Position numbers and translations under genes: made by a program | Notes under the pieces: generated by a model | Database searches by the model: none | What the model was told of the DNA's origin: nothing | What the model saw: the letters and a program-made list of their open reading frames with translations, nothing else | Shown here: in pieces, positions 17,037-25,423 of the stretch | How positions within the stretch are numbered: position 1 is the stretch's first letter | Layout of the letters: each line of letters begins with the position of its first letter | NCBI GenBank assembly: GCA_007115975.1 | Contig: SKJJ01000165.1 | Span: 1 to 38,562, forward strand | From: Chitinispirillum sp. | Lineage (GTDB): Bacteria > Fibrobacterota > Chitinivibrionia > Chitinivibrionales > Chitinispirillaceae | Direction of reading: 5' to 3' | DNA length: 38,562 nucleotides

Positions 17037-17618
17037 GTGTTGGAAAAAGTTTTCAAGCATAAATGGTTAATTTTGTCCGTTGTTGCCGGAGTTGGTTTTT
17101 TTATTGATTGGTATACGAAATATCTTGCCGATTCCAGACTGACAATGGGTCTTCCTGTGCCGGTCGTTGGAGATTATCTCCAGTTTCTACTTGTGTACAA
17201 CAAAGGGGCTCTTTTTGGTCTCAATCCTCAGAGTTGGCTTCCATGGTTTCCTGTGAACCAGTTCTTTCTTATATTTTCGGTACTGGCAATAGTGGTTCTT
17301 CTTTTGTATTACCACTCCCTTAAGAGTAATGAGGGTTTGCTGCATTGGGGAATGATTTTGATTCTTCCCGGAGCGTTGGGTAATATGTTCGATCGCATCA
17401 TTCATCCTCACAAGGGTGTGGTGGATTTTGTGAGAGTTGGGGTTTCTGAGACTCTGTACTGGCCTATATTCAATATGGCTGATGTGTACGTAACTGTTGG
17501 AGTCGGGTTGATTTTCCTTGGTTGTATAATGGATGGAAAAAATCAAAAAACTCTTTGTCAGCAGCAGCGAGATTCTGTAGATACTTCAGAGAGCGGGGAT
17601 GGCTATCCAGGAAACTAA
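17037..17618 (+). CDS. lspA: Prolipoprotein signal peptidase (signal peptidase II)
   Basis: Inner-membrane aspartic protease that removes signal peptides from diacylglyceryl-modified prolipoproteins. 193 residues with four membrane helices. The two catalytic aspartates lie in VVDF (about D130) and FNMAD (about D149); GALGNMFDR and the VYNKGALFGL block are also family marks. The start is taken as GTG 17037 (TTG 17040 is equally possible); AAAGGGATGAGGAGG just upstream supplies the ribosome site. A hydrophilic tail of about 20 residues overlaps the rluD start by 20 bases. Several probable substrates (lipobox proteins at 25424, 26676 and 31772) are in this window. Confidence 0.94.
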   Translation: MLEKVFKHKWLILSVVAGVGFFIDWYTKYLADSRLTMGLPVPVVGDYLQFLLVYNKGALFGLNPQSWLPWFPVNQFFLIFSVLAIVVLLLYYHSLKSNEGLLHWGMILILPGALGNMFDRIIHPHKGVVDFVRVGVSETLYWPIFNMADVYVTVGVGLIFLGCIMDGKNQKTLCQQQRDSVDTSESGDGYPGN

Positions 17619-18606
17619 AAATATTCAGGAGGTGTGCTTTTGGGCTGATTGCCAAGACTGTGGTAAGCGTCTTGATGTCTATCTTGCCCAAAAGATTGAG
17701 ACGATGACCCGTTCGGCTATTCAGAAGAGTATCTCCGGGGGGCAGGTTCTGGTTAATGGCAGAGTTGCGTCAAAAAATACCCGTATGAGTGCCAATGACA
17801 AGGTGACAATGGGTAATAGTGGTATCAGAGGTGGCGGTGAGCATGGTAATGCTCCTGAGCCCCAGGAGATAGATCTTGATGTGCTGTACGAGGATGACTA
17901 TTTTGTGGCGGTAAATAAACCTGCGGGATTGGTGGTACATCCGGGCAATGGTAATCAAGACAAAACGCTTGTCAATGCACTTCTCTTCAGGATGGGTGCC
18001 CTTTCATCCGGCAGTGCACGTGAGCGGCCGGGCATTGTTCACCGTTTAGACAAAGATACCAGCGGTGTAATCATTGCAGCAAAAACGGATCAGGCTCACT
18101 CACGGCTTGCAGAACTGTTTTCTGCCAGGAAAATTACTAAAATCTACACAGCGTTCTGTATCGGTCTTCTGCCACCCTCCGGAGGGGTTATCGACTTTGC
18201 GCTTGCAAGGAGCAGAAAAAATCCGGTTAAGCGCTGTGTGAATGCATCGGGTAAGCATGCTGTTACAGAATATCAGCTTTTACGCTATCACCGGGGGGTA
18301 TCTGTTATTAAACTCAACATTTTAACCGGCAGGACTCATCAGATTCGGGTACATTGCAGCTACAGCGGTTTTCCGGTTATTGGTGATGACCTTTATGGGG
18401 CAGACCGGGATGGTGTATTAAAGATTCCACCAATGGAGCGTCCTTTTGCTCATTCGGTCTTGAAATGTTTTTCCCGGCAGGCACTTCATGCCCTCTCTAT
18501 TGGTTTTATCCATCCGTTCAGTAACCAGCCCCTCACAATAAGGGCTCCTTTCGCGGGGGATTTTCTTCGGGCCTTGGAGTTGATGCAGGTTGATCCGGCT
18601 CTGTAA
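17599..18606 (+). CDS. rluD: RluD-type 23S rRNA pseudouridine synthase
   Basis: 335 residues. An N-terminal S4 RNA-binding domain (about 25-90; GKRLDVYLAQ... and GGQVLVNGRVASKNTRM) precedes the RluA/RluD catalytic domain with the signature HRLDKDTSGVIIAAKT (about 148-163), where the Asp is the catalytic nucleophile. LTGRTHQIRVH and DDLYG blocks are also present. It modifies uridines in 23S rRNA (helix 69 for RluD). The start ATG lies inside lspA, the common lspA-rluD arrangement. The member could also be another RluA-family enzyme with a different target site. Confidence 0.92.
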   Translation: MAIQETKNIQEVCFWADCQDCGKRLDVYLAQKIETMTRSAIQKSISGGQVLVNGRVASKNTRMSANDKVTMGNSGIRGGGEHGNAPEPQEIDLDVLYEDDYFVAVNKPAGLVVHPGNGNQDKTLVNALLFRMGALSSGSARERPGIVHRLDKDTSGVIIAAKTDQAHSRLAELFSARKITKIYTAFCIGLLPPSGGVIDFALARSRKNPVKRCVNASGKHAVTEYQLLRYHRGVSVIKLNILTGRTHQIRVHCSYSGFPVIGDDLYGADRDGVLKIPPMERPFAHSVLKCFSRQALHALSIGFIHPFSNQPLTIRAPFAGDFLRALELMQVDPAL

Positions 18607-18677
18607 CTGAGTCGGGGCACGGTTTTTGACTCTCTGTTTAGTTCACTGGAACAGCAATTCTCACAGGAGCTAAGCTA

Positions 18678-18920
18678 ATGGGCATAAAAATTTGTTATCT
18701 GGTGTTGCCGGCCCTTTTTCCACCAATGGTTTTTGCGCAGATGGAAAATGGTGCTGGTGTGCAGTATGGATTTGGCTGGTGGTTGTGGACCGTTATTCTT
18801 TTAGTGATTGTAGCTTTGATTGTCTGGTGGGCGGTACGCACCGGAAGTCGCTCGGGGCCTTCGTCGCGGTTACCAGGAGGAAAGAGCAGGGGAGATATGG
18901 CTGGTGGTCGCACTCAGTAG
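18678..18920 (+). CDS. Small single-pass membrane protein
   Basis: 80 residues. A signal-peptide-like N-terminus (ending MVFAQ) is followed by a second hydrophobic segment rich in Trp (WWLWTVILLVIVALIVWWAV) and a basic, Gly/Ser-rich tail. ATG at 18678 has AGGAG nine bases upstream, a convincing ribosome site. It follows rluD by 71 bases and ends two bases before the convergent Sua5 gene. Function unknown. Confidence 0.6.
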   Translation: MGIKICYLVLPALFPPMVFAQMENGAGVQYGFGWWLWTVILLVIVALIVWWAVRTGSRSGPSSRLPGGKSRGDMAGGRTQ

Positions 18921-18922
18921 TA

Positions 18923-19918
18923 CTATTCTCTTTTTGCAGAGGCTCTTGAAAGCCGGTCATTTATTGCCAGCCCAAGGCCCTCTGTAGGTATCGGCAGAGC
19001 GTAAATCACCTCCAGGCCAAGGGTGTCCAGTTTGCGCATGGCTGCAAAGAGATTGCATGCTGCTTCACGCAAATCGCCTGAACCGGAGAGTGTCTCTGTT
19101 GCAGCAACACTCCCGGGTACATCTTTCTTGTCAACAGGAAAAAGGGAGATCACTCCGCTTCTCTTTTCTCCAGAGATCATATCTGTGTTTTTAATTAAAA
19201 CCAGAGGAGTCCCGGGGGAGTAGTGGCGGTCACATCTTCCCGGTGAATTGCTGATCATCTCATCCGGCAGCGCCACCCTAACTTCACCGATCAGTCTTTG
19301 GATCTCTTCCAGCTCAACGCCGCCGGCACGCAGCAGCACCGGTACTTCATCCATAAAAGAGAGTACTGTTGATTCGATCCCCACACTGCACGGACCACCA
19401 TCAAGGATCATCTCTGTCCCACCACCCAACTGCTCCTCCACGTGTGATGCCTGTGTGGGGCTTACTGAGCCGAATAGATTGGCGCTTGGAGCAGCTAAAG
19501 GAACCCCTGCAGCTTTGATTAGTGACAGGGCAATGAGGTTAGAGGGCATTCTCACCGCCACGCCCGAAAGGCCGGAAGTTACGATATCCCCAATGATTAG
19601 GCGTTTGGGCAGCACAACGGTCAGCGGTCCGGGCCAGAATGCTTGAATCAGTTCAACTGCTTTGGGTGGAGGGGGCAAGGTGAGTTTCTCAAGCCACTGT
19701 TCGGAATCGATATGAACAATGAGTGGATCAAACCGCGGCCTTTTTTTAACTTCAAATATTTTCGCTACACTTTCTTGGTTGAACGCATCTGCACCAAGAC
19801 CATAAACGGTTTCTGTGGGAAAGGCGACCAGGCCACCATTTTTTATTATTTGGGCCGCAGCGGAAATCTGTTGTGTATCGACCAAAGGGTTATCTCCTGA
19901 AGTGCAGTGCAGGGTCAA
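18923..19918 (-). CDS. sua5: Threonylcarbamoyl-AMP synthase (Sua5/YwlC type)
   Basis: Makes L-threonylcarbamoyladenylate from threonine, bicarbonate and ATP, the first step of the t6A37 tRNA modification. The YrdC domain shows GGLVAFPTETVYGLGADA, KKRPRFDPLIVHI, FWPGPLTVVL, VAVRMPSN, PLAAPSANLFGSVSPT and the GGPCSVGIESTVLSF block. A C-terminal Sua5 domain (RHYSPGTPL ... GLGLAINDRLSRAS) is present, so it is the two-domain form. The open frame runs upstream to 20206, but that extension (starting MAPVLLHARPKK) has no family likeness. TTG at 19918 gives a normal length of 331 residues, but no clear ribosome site is seen, so the start is uncertain. Confidence 0.9.
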   Translation of the reverse strand: MTLHCTSGDNPLVDTQQISAAAQIIKNGGLVAFPTETVYGLGADAFNQESVAKIFEVKKRPRFDPLIVHIDSEQWLEKLTLPPPPKAVELIQAFWPGPLTVVLPKRLIIGDIVTSGLSGVAVRMPSNLIALSLIKAAGVPLAAPSANLFGSVSPTQASHVEEQLGGGTEMILDGGPCSVGIESTVLSFMDEVPVLLRAGGVELEEIQRLIGEVRVALPDEMISNSPGRCDRHYSPGTPLVLIKNTDMISGEKRSGVISLFPVDKKDVPGSVAATETLSGSGDLREAACNLFAAMRKLDTLGLEVIYALPIPTEGLGLAINDRLSRASAKRE

Positions 19919-20427
19919 GTTAGTGTATGGTGTTTTGCCGGTTTGAACTTTTTCCGTGTTAAAGATATATAAGTAGGCCCTAACACTGCAATTTTTAAAT
20001 GCAATGATACCTTTTCTCAAAAACGGCTGGTTCAAACAGTAGAGAAAGAGAAAAGTGTTTGGGTTCGACCGGTTGTCATTGCCGCTAGAGCAGATCCTAC
20101 TAAAACAGATTAAAAATTGAGAATGGTTTTTCTCCCGTTTGCGGGTTTCGGGACCTGAACCGCGTTTCGTTTTTTTCGGGCGAGCATGGAGGAGAACCGG
20201 TGCCATCTTCGGCAGGCGCCAAAAATTGGATCTTTTAAGAGGTTGTACTGCCGGGAGGTCTCCCCCATGTGGCTTTGGTTCGGCTGCATTGTAAGTTTAC
20301 GTTCAGGGGGGGGGATGAGTGCCTGTTTTCTTGTGGACGGTTCGGCTGTTACCCCTGAGATCTGCTCATTGAAGGGTTTCAAAGGCTTATTGTAATTGTT
20401 GAGGCAGTAGAACTCAGGTTATAGATT
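19919..20427. other. Gene-free stretch with repeat B copy 2
   Basis: About 510 bases upstream of the Sua5 gene without a credible gene. It includes a nine-G run (20306-20314) and repeat B copy 2 (20330-20398). A 90-codon minus-strand frame at 20110-20382 has no coding features. The segment gccgggaggtctccccc (about 20250-20267) can form a short hairpin. Promoter elements for the Sua5 gene are expected here but none is distinct. Confidence 0.45.
20330..20398 (+). repeat. Dispersed repeat B, copy 2
   Basis: Partner of 15871-15940 in the same orientation, sharing gttacccctg and tttcaaagg cores with a few small gaps. It is intergenic, just beyond the 3' end of the HATPase kinase gene. Confidence 0.45.
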
Positions 20428-21351
20428 CTACCTTGACTTTACACTAAAGTGAGAAACAGGTTTGTCGAAGCGAAATCCGATACTGACTTCATTGCCTTTG
20501 CTGTTGTAGCAGAGGTGGTCTGCAATTTTTCTGGCAATAAAAATACCTCTGCCGTTTGGTACAGAGCCAAGATCCATGCAGGTACAGCTCTCAAATGGTC
20601 TCCAGTTAAAACCCAACCCTTCATCGGCTATTTTAAAAGATCCGTATTCAGGGTTTAGGGTATAGACAAAGTGAATTTTTCTCTTTTGAATTATGGGGTC
20701 AGCCATTTTCTCTTTAATGAGCTCATGGATAGAGCGGTTTTCATTAAGCCATTCGGTTTTCTGTTCGTAGGTGATTGAACAGTTGCCGTGCTCAATCGCA
20801 TTCATCAGCATCTCTGATAAAACTATTCTAATTTCAACCTTTTGTTTTGTGGTGATCAGCTTATTCCTGTTCAGAAAATTACTGATAATCGAAATGCAGC
20901 ACCTGCCTGCCTGGGGGTCGTTTGTAAGGGTGATGGTATCGCTTAGCTGATGTGGGAAAACGGGCCGTTGTGCCGGGGGGGGGGAGAGGGCGAAGCTGGT
21001 TTTTTTCAGTAGGGTAGTAATTTCTCCAAGCTGTTGATATAGCAGGCTGCGGTTGAACTGAAACGGGCGATTGGGGTGTTTAACCACTTTTGTTGTCTGG
21101 TTTTGATCACTGATTGTGATTATCCCTGTATTGTTTAGTCTCTGATCGTTGAGCAGGCAGAGAAGGTCTGATTCGCTGATAGCGGGGTCATCAAAGTTTA
21201 CGATAATCAGTGGGGGAATAGTGGTGTTGAGTTGATTGGCAACATCATTGAAGGTGCAAAATGATAAAGCCGTTGATTGTGAGTGCAAAAGCTCTTTTGT
21301 CTGTTTGGAAAGTTGGTTTTCGCTGCTTACAAATAATATTGTCTGAGTCAT
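20428..21351 (-). CDS. Receiver-like / HATPase anti-sigma-type protein kinase
   Basis: 307 residues. The first about 110 residues (TILFVSSENQLSKQTKELL ... PPLIIVNFDD) have the layout of a response-regulator receiver with a LIIVNFDD strand but an atypical acidic pocket. After a Pro-rich linker (residues about 121-129) comes a GHKL ATPase domain of the RsbW/SpoIIAB (HATPase_c_2) kind: N box LSEMLMNAIEHGN (about 180), G1 box ADEGLGF (about 242) and G2 box GRGIFIARKIAD (about 265). Such kinases bind and phosphorylate STAS antagonists in partner-switch control; a STAS protein is encoded at 26326. An insert between N and G1 boxes is longer than in RsbW. The linker is encoded by a run of ten C residues. 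The ATG at 21351 has only a weak ribosome site. Confidence 0.82.
   Translation of the reverse strand: MTQTILFVSSENQLSKQTKELLHSQSTALSFCTFNDVANQLNTTIPPLIIVNFDDPAISESDLLCLLNDQRLNNTGIITISDQNQTTKVVKHPNRPFQFNRSLLYQQLGEITTLLKKTSFALSPPPAQRPVFPHQLSDTITLTNDPQAGRCCISIISNFLNRNKLITTKQKVEIRIVLSEMLMNAIEHGNCSITYEQKTEWLNENRSIHELIKEKMADPIIQKRKIHFVYTLNPEYGSFKIADEGLGFNWRPFESCTCMDLGSVPNGRGIFIARKIADHLCYNSKGNEVSIGFRFDKPVSHFSVKSR
20975..20984. repeat. Ten-base G/C homopolymer inside the kinase gene
   Basis: Ten consecutive G on the plus strand (C in the coding strand), encoding the SPPPA linker between the receiver-like and HATPase domains. In the present length the frame is open; gain or loss of one base would cut off the kinase domain. 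Confidence 0.9.
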
Positions 21352-21481
21352 CGTGTGTGTGCCGTAAAGGTGTGTGGTTATGTGGTGTGTTTTTATTATA
21401 CAATGATGGGGGAATTCGTCAACTCAAATGTGCTGCTGTATGATTTGACGGCATCTTGCTTGCTTGGTGTTTAATAGTGTA

Positions 21482-21492
21482 GGGGGGGGGGG
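21482..21492. repeat. Eleven-base G homopolymer upstream of polX
   Basis: Eleven consecutive G residues about ten bases before the likely polX start codon (GTG 21503), where they overlap the expected ribosome-site position. Length changes could alter expression. Confidence 0.9.
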
Positions 21493-21502
21493 CTGTGGCA
21501 GA

Positions 21503-23225
21503 GTGGTAGTTAACAATGTGGAGATAGCCCGTATACGTTCAGCACTCTTGCTGACTTGCTCCAAATAATGGGGGAAAATTCCTTTAGGGTGCGGGTATAC
21601 CGCAATGTTGCCCGGATTGTATCGGGGCTTTCTGAAAATGTAACCGACCTTATCGACAGAGGAGAGGATCTTACTGCTCTTGGGGGAATAGGTAAGGATC
21701 TGGCAGAAAAAATTGAAGAGATTGCCAGAAGTGGTCATCTTGAGGTTTTGGATGCGCTTAAGGAGACGATGCCTGGGGAGCTTGTGCAAATCATGGGATG
21801 GGGGGTAAAAGAACGGCCACTATCTACTCCTCTCTTGGGGTAAGTACGCTTGAGCAGCTGGAAGAGGCAGCGTTAGAGCACAAATTAAGCAGTCTACCCG
21901 GTTTTGGGCAAAAAATTGAAAAGACCGTTTTGCGGGGCATCCAGAAAGTGCAGCAAAAAGGGGGAAGATTTTTACTACGTGAGGCCGGCGAACACTTCTG
22001 CAGCTACAAGAAGTACCTTCTTGAGCACTCCGTTTTTTTCAGGGTGGAAGCAGCCGGTAGTCTTCGCAGAGCAAAGGAGACGGTAGGAGATCTGGATATT
22101 CTGGTAGTATGTGAGGATTGGGGCAGGGCATCGGAAGTGTTCTGTTCCTATCCGGGGGTCTCACGGGTGATCTCACGAGGGCAGAAGAGATTAGCGGTGG
22201 TGCTTAGGAGTGGAATGCAGGTTGATATGAGAGTGACTACAGGGGAGGACTTTGGTGTCGCTCTTCACTATTTTACCGGCTCTAAGGCGCATAATATTGC
22301 TGGTTCGTAAAAGAGCAATTACAACGGGTCAGAGGATAAATGAGTATGGGGTGTTCAGGGGGGACAGGAGAGTGGGGGGGGGCAGAGTGAACAAGAGGTT
22401 TATGGTGCAGTGGGTCTGCCCTGGATAGAGTCGCAGTTGAGGGAAGACAACGGGGAGATAGAGGCTTCTGAGCAGGGGGTGCTGCCACAATTGCTCAGTC
22501 AGTCTGGTATTCGCGGTGATCTTCACGTGCATACTGATTTCACCGATGGCAGCTCTTCTCTGGAGCAGATGGCAGAGGCGGCCAGGGCAATTGGATACCG
22601 ATACATTGCTGTTACCGATCACTCAAAGCGAATTGCAATGGCGCACGGGCTTGATGAGCGGAGGCTGCGCATCCAAATGGAGATGATCGACCGGCTCAAC
22701 CAAAAATTTTCCGATTTTACGGTTTTAAAGGGCATTGAGGTAGATATTCTGGAGGATGGTACGCTTGATCTGCCCAATACTGTACTCAAGGAGCTGGATT
22801 TGGCGGTCTGTTCTATTCACTCAAAATTCAAACTCTCCTCAAAGGAGCAGACCCGAAGGATTATACGGGCAATGGATAACCGGTATTTTACCATTTTCGC
22901 TCACCCTACCGGTCGTCTGATCAACAGGAGGGATCCCTGTAGTTATGATTTTGCCGCGGTTTTTAAGACCGTCGCTCAGCGGGGCTGTTTTTTAGAGGTG
23001 AACAGTAATCCGGAGCGTCTTGATGTCACCGATAGTATGTGCCGGTATGCAAAGAGTTTTGGCGTGAGGTTTGCGGTCTCAACGGATGCACATTGTACAT
23101 CTGATTATAAAAACATTCTCTACGGGGTTAATCAGGCCAGGCGGGGGTGGGTTGAGGCGGGTGAGGTAGTAAATACCCGGGGGATTGTCGAGCTGTTGCG
23201 TATGATCGGATCGCTCGGAGGGTAG
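21503..23225 (+). pseudogene. polX: DNA polymerase X with PHP domain, frame disrupted four times
   Basis: Read across frames, the product is a full bacterial PolX: N-terminal helix-hairpin-helix region (EIARI, FSTLADLLQIMGEN, FRVRVYRNVARIVSGL), HhH motif GGIGKDLAEKI, polymerase palm with GSLRRAKETVGDLDILVV and VDMRV supplying the three metal aspartates, linker INEYGVFRGD and YGAVGLPWIESQLRED, then a PHP phosphoesterase domain (DLHVHTDFTDGSS, AVTDHSKR, KGIEVDILEDG, FAHPTGR, STDAH). Such enzymes fill gaps in base-excision repair and have 3'-5' exonuclease activity. The frame changes near 21535 (about two extra bases), at the six-G run 21800-21805 (one G short), near 22301 (one extra G) and at the nine-G run 22374-22382 (one G short). 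All catalytic residues remain, so it is either a very young pseudogene, a switching gene or carries sequence errors. GTG 21503 is the probable start. Confidence 0.88.
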
Positions 23226-23340
23226 GGGTGTGAGGGAGGGCCAAGAGGGGTACCGGTGCATGGCATGTCTTTTGCAGGTTGCTATAAACAGGGGGTCTTT
23301 ACATTATAGAGGGTGGTATATTATCCAAGGAGAAGAGCGT

Positions 23341-24027
23341 ATGGACATGGCACAACAGCGGGTGTATGGTGCAGATGATGCAGCAGGGAAAAACAAGGCA
23401 GCCAAAGATGTTGCACGGGGGACGTTGGCAGAGGGGATAGCGGGAGCAGCTGCGGTGGTGTTATCGATTCTGGGGTTGGTGGGGATTTTTCCTCTGATAA
23501 TGCTGTATGTGGCAACTATTGCGGTTGGGGCGGCGCTTCTGTTTGAGGGGGGGGCGATCTCGGCCCGTATCTCTTCACTTGTGGGTCAGCGCATGGAGAA
23601 CAGGGCGGAACTTTCTGATATCGCAAGTGCCATGACTACAGAGTTTGTTGCCGGGGCAACAGGGCTTGCCCTTGGGGTACTGGCGCTTTTGGGTATTGCT
23701 CCCATAACGCTGGTCTCGGTTGCTTCAATTGTCTATGGAGGGGCACTTATAATGGGGGGATCGGTTACAGCGAGAATAAATGCACTCTCACTTAATGAGA
23801 GCTATGAGAGTGAAACCGCACGCAGTGTTGCAAAAGAGGCGGTCAGTGCCGCTTCCGGTGTGCAGATTCTGATAGGAATCGCTGCGGTGGTGTTAGGGAT
23901 TATGGCTCTTTTGAATATCATGGCGGTTACCCTGGTTCTTGTTGCCATGCTGGCGCTGGGATTTGCCGACATGTTAAGTGGCGGTGCTATCGGGGCAAGG
24001 GTACTTGCTGTTTTCAGAAAGCATTGA
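23341..24027 (+). CDS. Membrane protein with three internal two-helix repeats
   Basis: 228 residues from ATG 23341, which has AGGAG eight bases upstream; the longer open frame from 23230 lacks one. After a polar start of about 25 residues the protein consists of three related units of about 60 residues, each with two hydrophobic helices joined by a short turn and ending in a Gly-rich helix: LSILGLVGIFPLIMLYVATI...EGGAISARI, LGVLALLGIAPITLVSVASI...MGGSVTARI and LGIMALLNIMAVTLVLVAML...SGGAIGARV. This indicates internal triplication. No known catalytic motif is visible. Similar-looking multi-repeat hydrophobic proteins occur in various Gram-negative bacteria, but I cannot name the family. It precedes the hibernation factor gene by 125 bases. 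Confidence 0.75.
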   Translation: MDMAQQRVYGADDAAGKNKAAKDVARGTLAEGIAGAAAVVLSILGLVGIFPLIMLYVATIAVGAALLFEGGAISARISSLVGQRMENRAELSDIASAMTTEFVAGATGLALGVLALLGIAPITLVSVASIVYGGALIMGGSVTARINALSLNESYESETARSVAKEAVSAASGVQILIGIAAVVLGIMALLNIMAVTLVLVAMLALGFADMLSGGAIGARVLAVFRKH

Positions 24028-24152
24028 CGCGGTGCTCCGTGAGAGCTGGTATGTTGAAGGGATGGTCTTTAAGCGGGCGGACGACCCCGGGCAATTGTCT
24101 CAGGACAGGGTGTTTCGCCTGCACTTCCAACTCAACCACAAGGATTACTACT

Positions 24153-24722
24153 ATGCAGATTCCTCTGGAGGTAACCTACCGGGATGTTGATAAAACCGAT
24201 GAGATCGACTTGCTGATCAGGAAAAAGGCAGCAAAGCTTGATGAGGTATGTGATCACATTATCAGTTGCAGGGTGATGGTGGAGAGGGTGCAGAAACATC
24301 AGCGTACAGCCCGTCCCTACAAAGTTCGAATCGATATTAAAATGCCTCCGGGGCATGAGCTTGTGGTGAGCCGTGACCCTGCAAAAGGAGATCTTCATCT
24401 TGACCTTGGTGCAGAGGTGCGTTGGGCATTCGATGCTTTAGAGCGCAAGGTTAAGGAGTTGGTGGAGAAGCAGCGCCGTGATGTGAAAAAGCATCTGTAT
24501 CATGAGGTTCAGGGTGTTATTGCGAAGATTTTCAGGGCAGATGGAACGGGCTTTATCACCACAATTGATGGAAGGGAGATATTTTTTCATAAAAACAGTG
24601 TTACAAACAGGGGTTTCGATCTCCTTAAAGAGGGTATGGGAGTACGTTTTGTGGAAACTATGGGAGAGAAGGGGCCGCAGGCTTCAACGGTGCAGGTTGT
24701 GGAGACACTCGAGAAATTGTAA
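24153..24722 (+). CDS. Ribosome hibernation factor fused to a cold-shock-like domain
   Basis: 189 residues from ATG 24153 (AAGGA eight bases upstream); the frame extends upstream to 24024 with Cys/Thr-rich non-family sequence. Residues 1-100 are an HPF/RaiA (S30AE) domain: QIPLEVTYRDVDKTDEIDLL, VERVQKHQR, YKVRIDIKMPPGHELVVSR. It is followed by a linker helix rich in Lys/Arg and a cold-shock-type OB fold (about 115-185; GVIAKIFRADGTGFITTIDG and EIFFHKNSV). HPF proteins block the mRNA channel of idle ribosomes; the CSD may add RNA binding. The same fusion occurs in other bacteria. No partner gene is adjacent. Confidence 0.88.
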   Translation: MQIPLEVTYRDVDKTDEIDLLIRKKAAKLDEVCDHIISCRVMVERVQKHQRTARPYKVRIDIKMPPGHELVVSRDPAKGDLHLDLGAEVRWAFDALERKVKELVEKQRRDVKKHLYHEVQGVIAKIFRADGTGFITTIDGREIFFHKNSVTNRGFDLLKEGMGVRFVETMGEKGPQASTVQVVETLEKL

Positions 24723-25423
24723 CCAACAAAAGCGCAGCAAGCAACTTTTTGGAAACGGTAACGTCAAGTATGGTGCTGCCTTCTTTTTTGATATTCAATT
24801 CGTCATTGCTGCTGTAGTCGGTTGAAATGAGGAGAGGTGATTGGGATTGTTCCTGGCTGTATCCGCTCTGGAAGAGTCGAAGGAGAATGTCTTCAGAGAG
24901 GGCCGATGCAAAAAGTACGGTATTGCCATAAACACTTTCGCACTGGGAATGGAAAATTCTCCATAAAAGCTCTGTGTGGTGGAAAAAATACCATTGTGAG
25001 TTTAACCCAACTTTGCACCTGCTTATGCTTTATCTTTTTTTATTACAAAAGGTAATTTGAGCATTGTAGAGCAGCTCAAGCATGAGATGACTGCGACGGG
25101 CACTACAAAACGATTTTTTACCAGCTAATGGCTTAAGTTAGCTCAATTCTTTATAGTGATTTACATTTAGTTCTATTGTCAATATGGTGCGATAGATGGT
25201 TTAATTGTTGCCGCTGGTTATGTGTCTTTGATAGCCCGCAAAAACTATCAACTTTTACCAAATCTTAAATTGTATGGGATGTGGTAGTCTCAAAATGGTA
25301 ATTTAAGATTATAAAATAGAGAACTTTCTATCGAGCTGAAAATAGTGATGCGGCCGGAGGGCCGGTGTCACACAATCGGTTGTAGTGAAAAAGTGTAGAT
25401 CACAGTGAACAAGGGGTCTCTTG
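24723..25423. other. Gene-free stretch with repeat A copy 2
   Basis: 700 bases without a credible gene. The central part carries repeat A copy 2 (25000-25173). A frame at 24837-25055 is cysteine-rich, has no ribosome site and lies partly in the repeat, so it is not called. From about 25260 the sequence is AT-rich and leads into the lipoprotein gene, whose promoter is probably here. Confidence 0.5.
25000..25173 (+). repeat. Dispersed repeat A, copy 2
   Basis: Reverse complement partner of 15403-15606. On the plus strand a 40-codon open stretch (PNFAPAYALSFF ... VEQLKHEMTATG ... RFFTS, then TAA) runs through the conserved part. In copy 1 the same frame reads FKHEMTPTGTT but is interrupted by a stop. 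This suggests the end of a protein-coding mobile element, perhaps a transposase, now decayed; the family is not recognised. Confidence 0.7.

Noticed and set aside
18923-20206. Long N-terminal extension of the Sua5 protein
   Set aside because: Residues before about 19918 have no family likeness and no start signal; the frame is simply open.
20110-20382. 90-codon minus-strand frame
   Set aside because: No ribosome site, no domain, and it runs through a G-run and repeat B.
24837-25055. 72-codon plus-strand frame
   Set aside because: Cysteine-rich low-quality sequence without ribosome site that enters repeat A.
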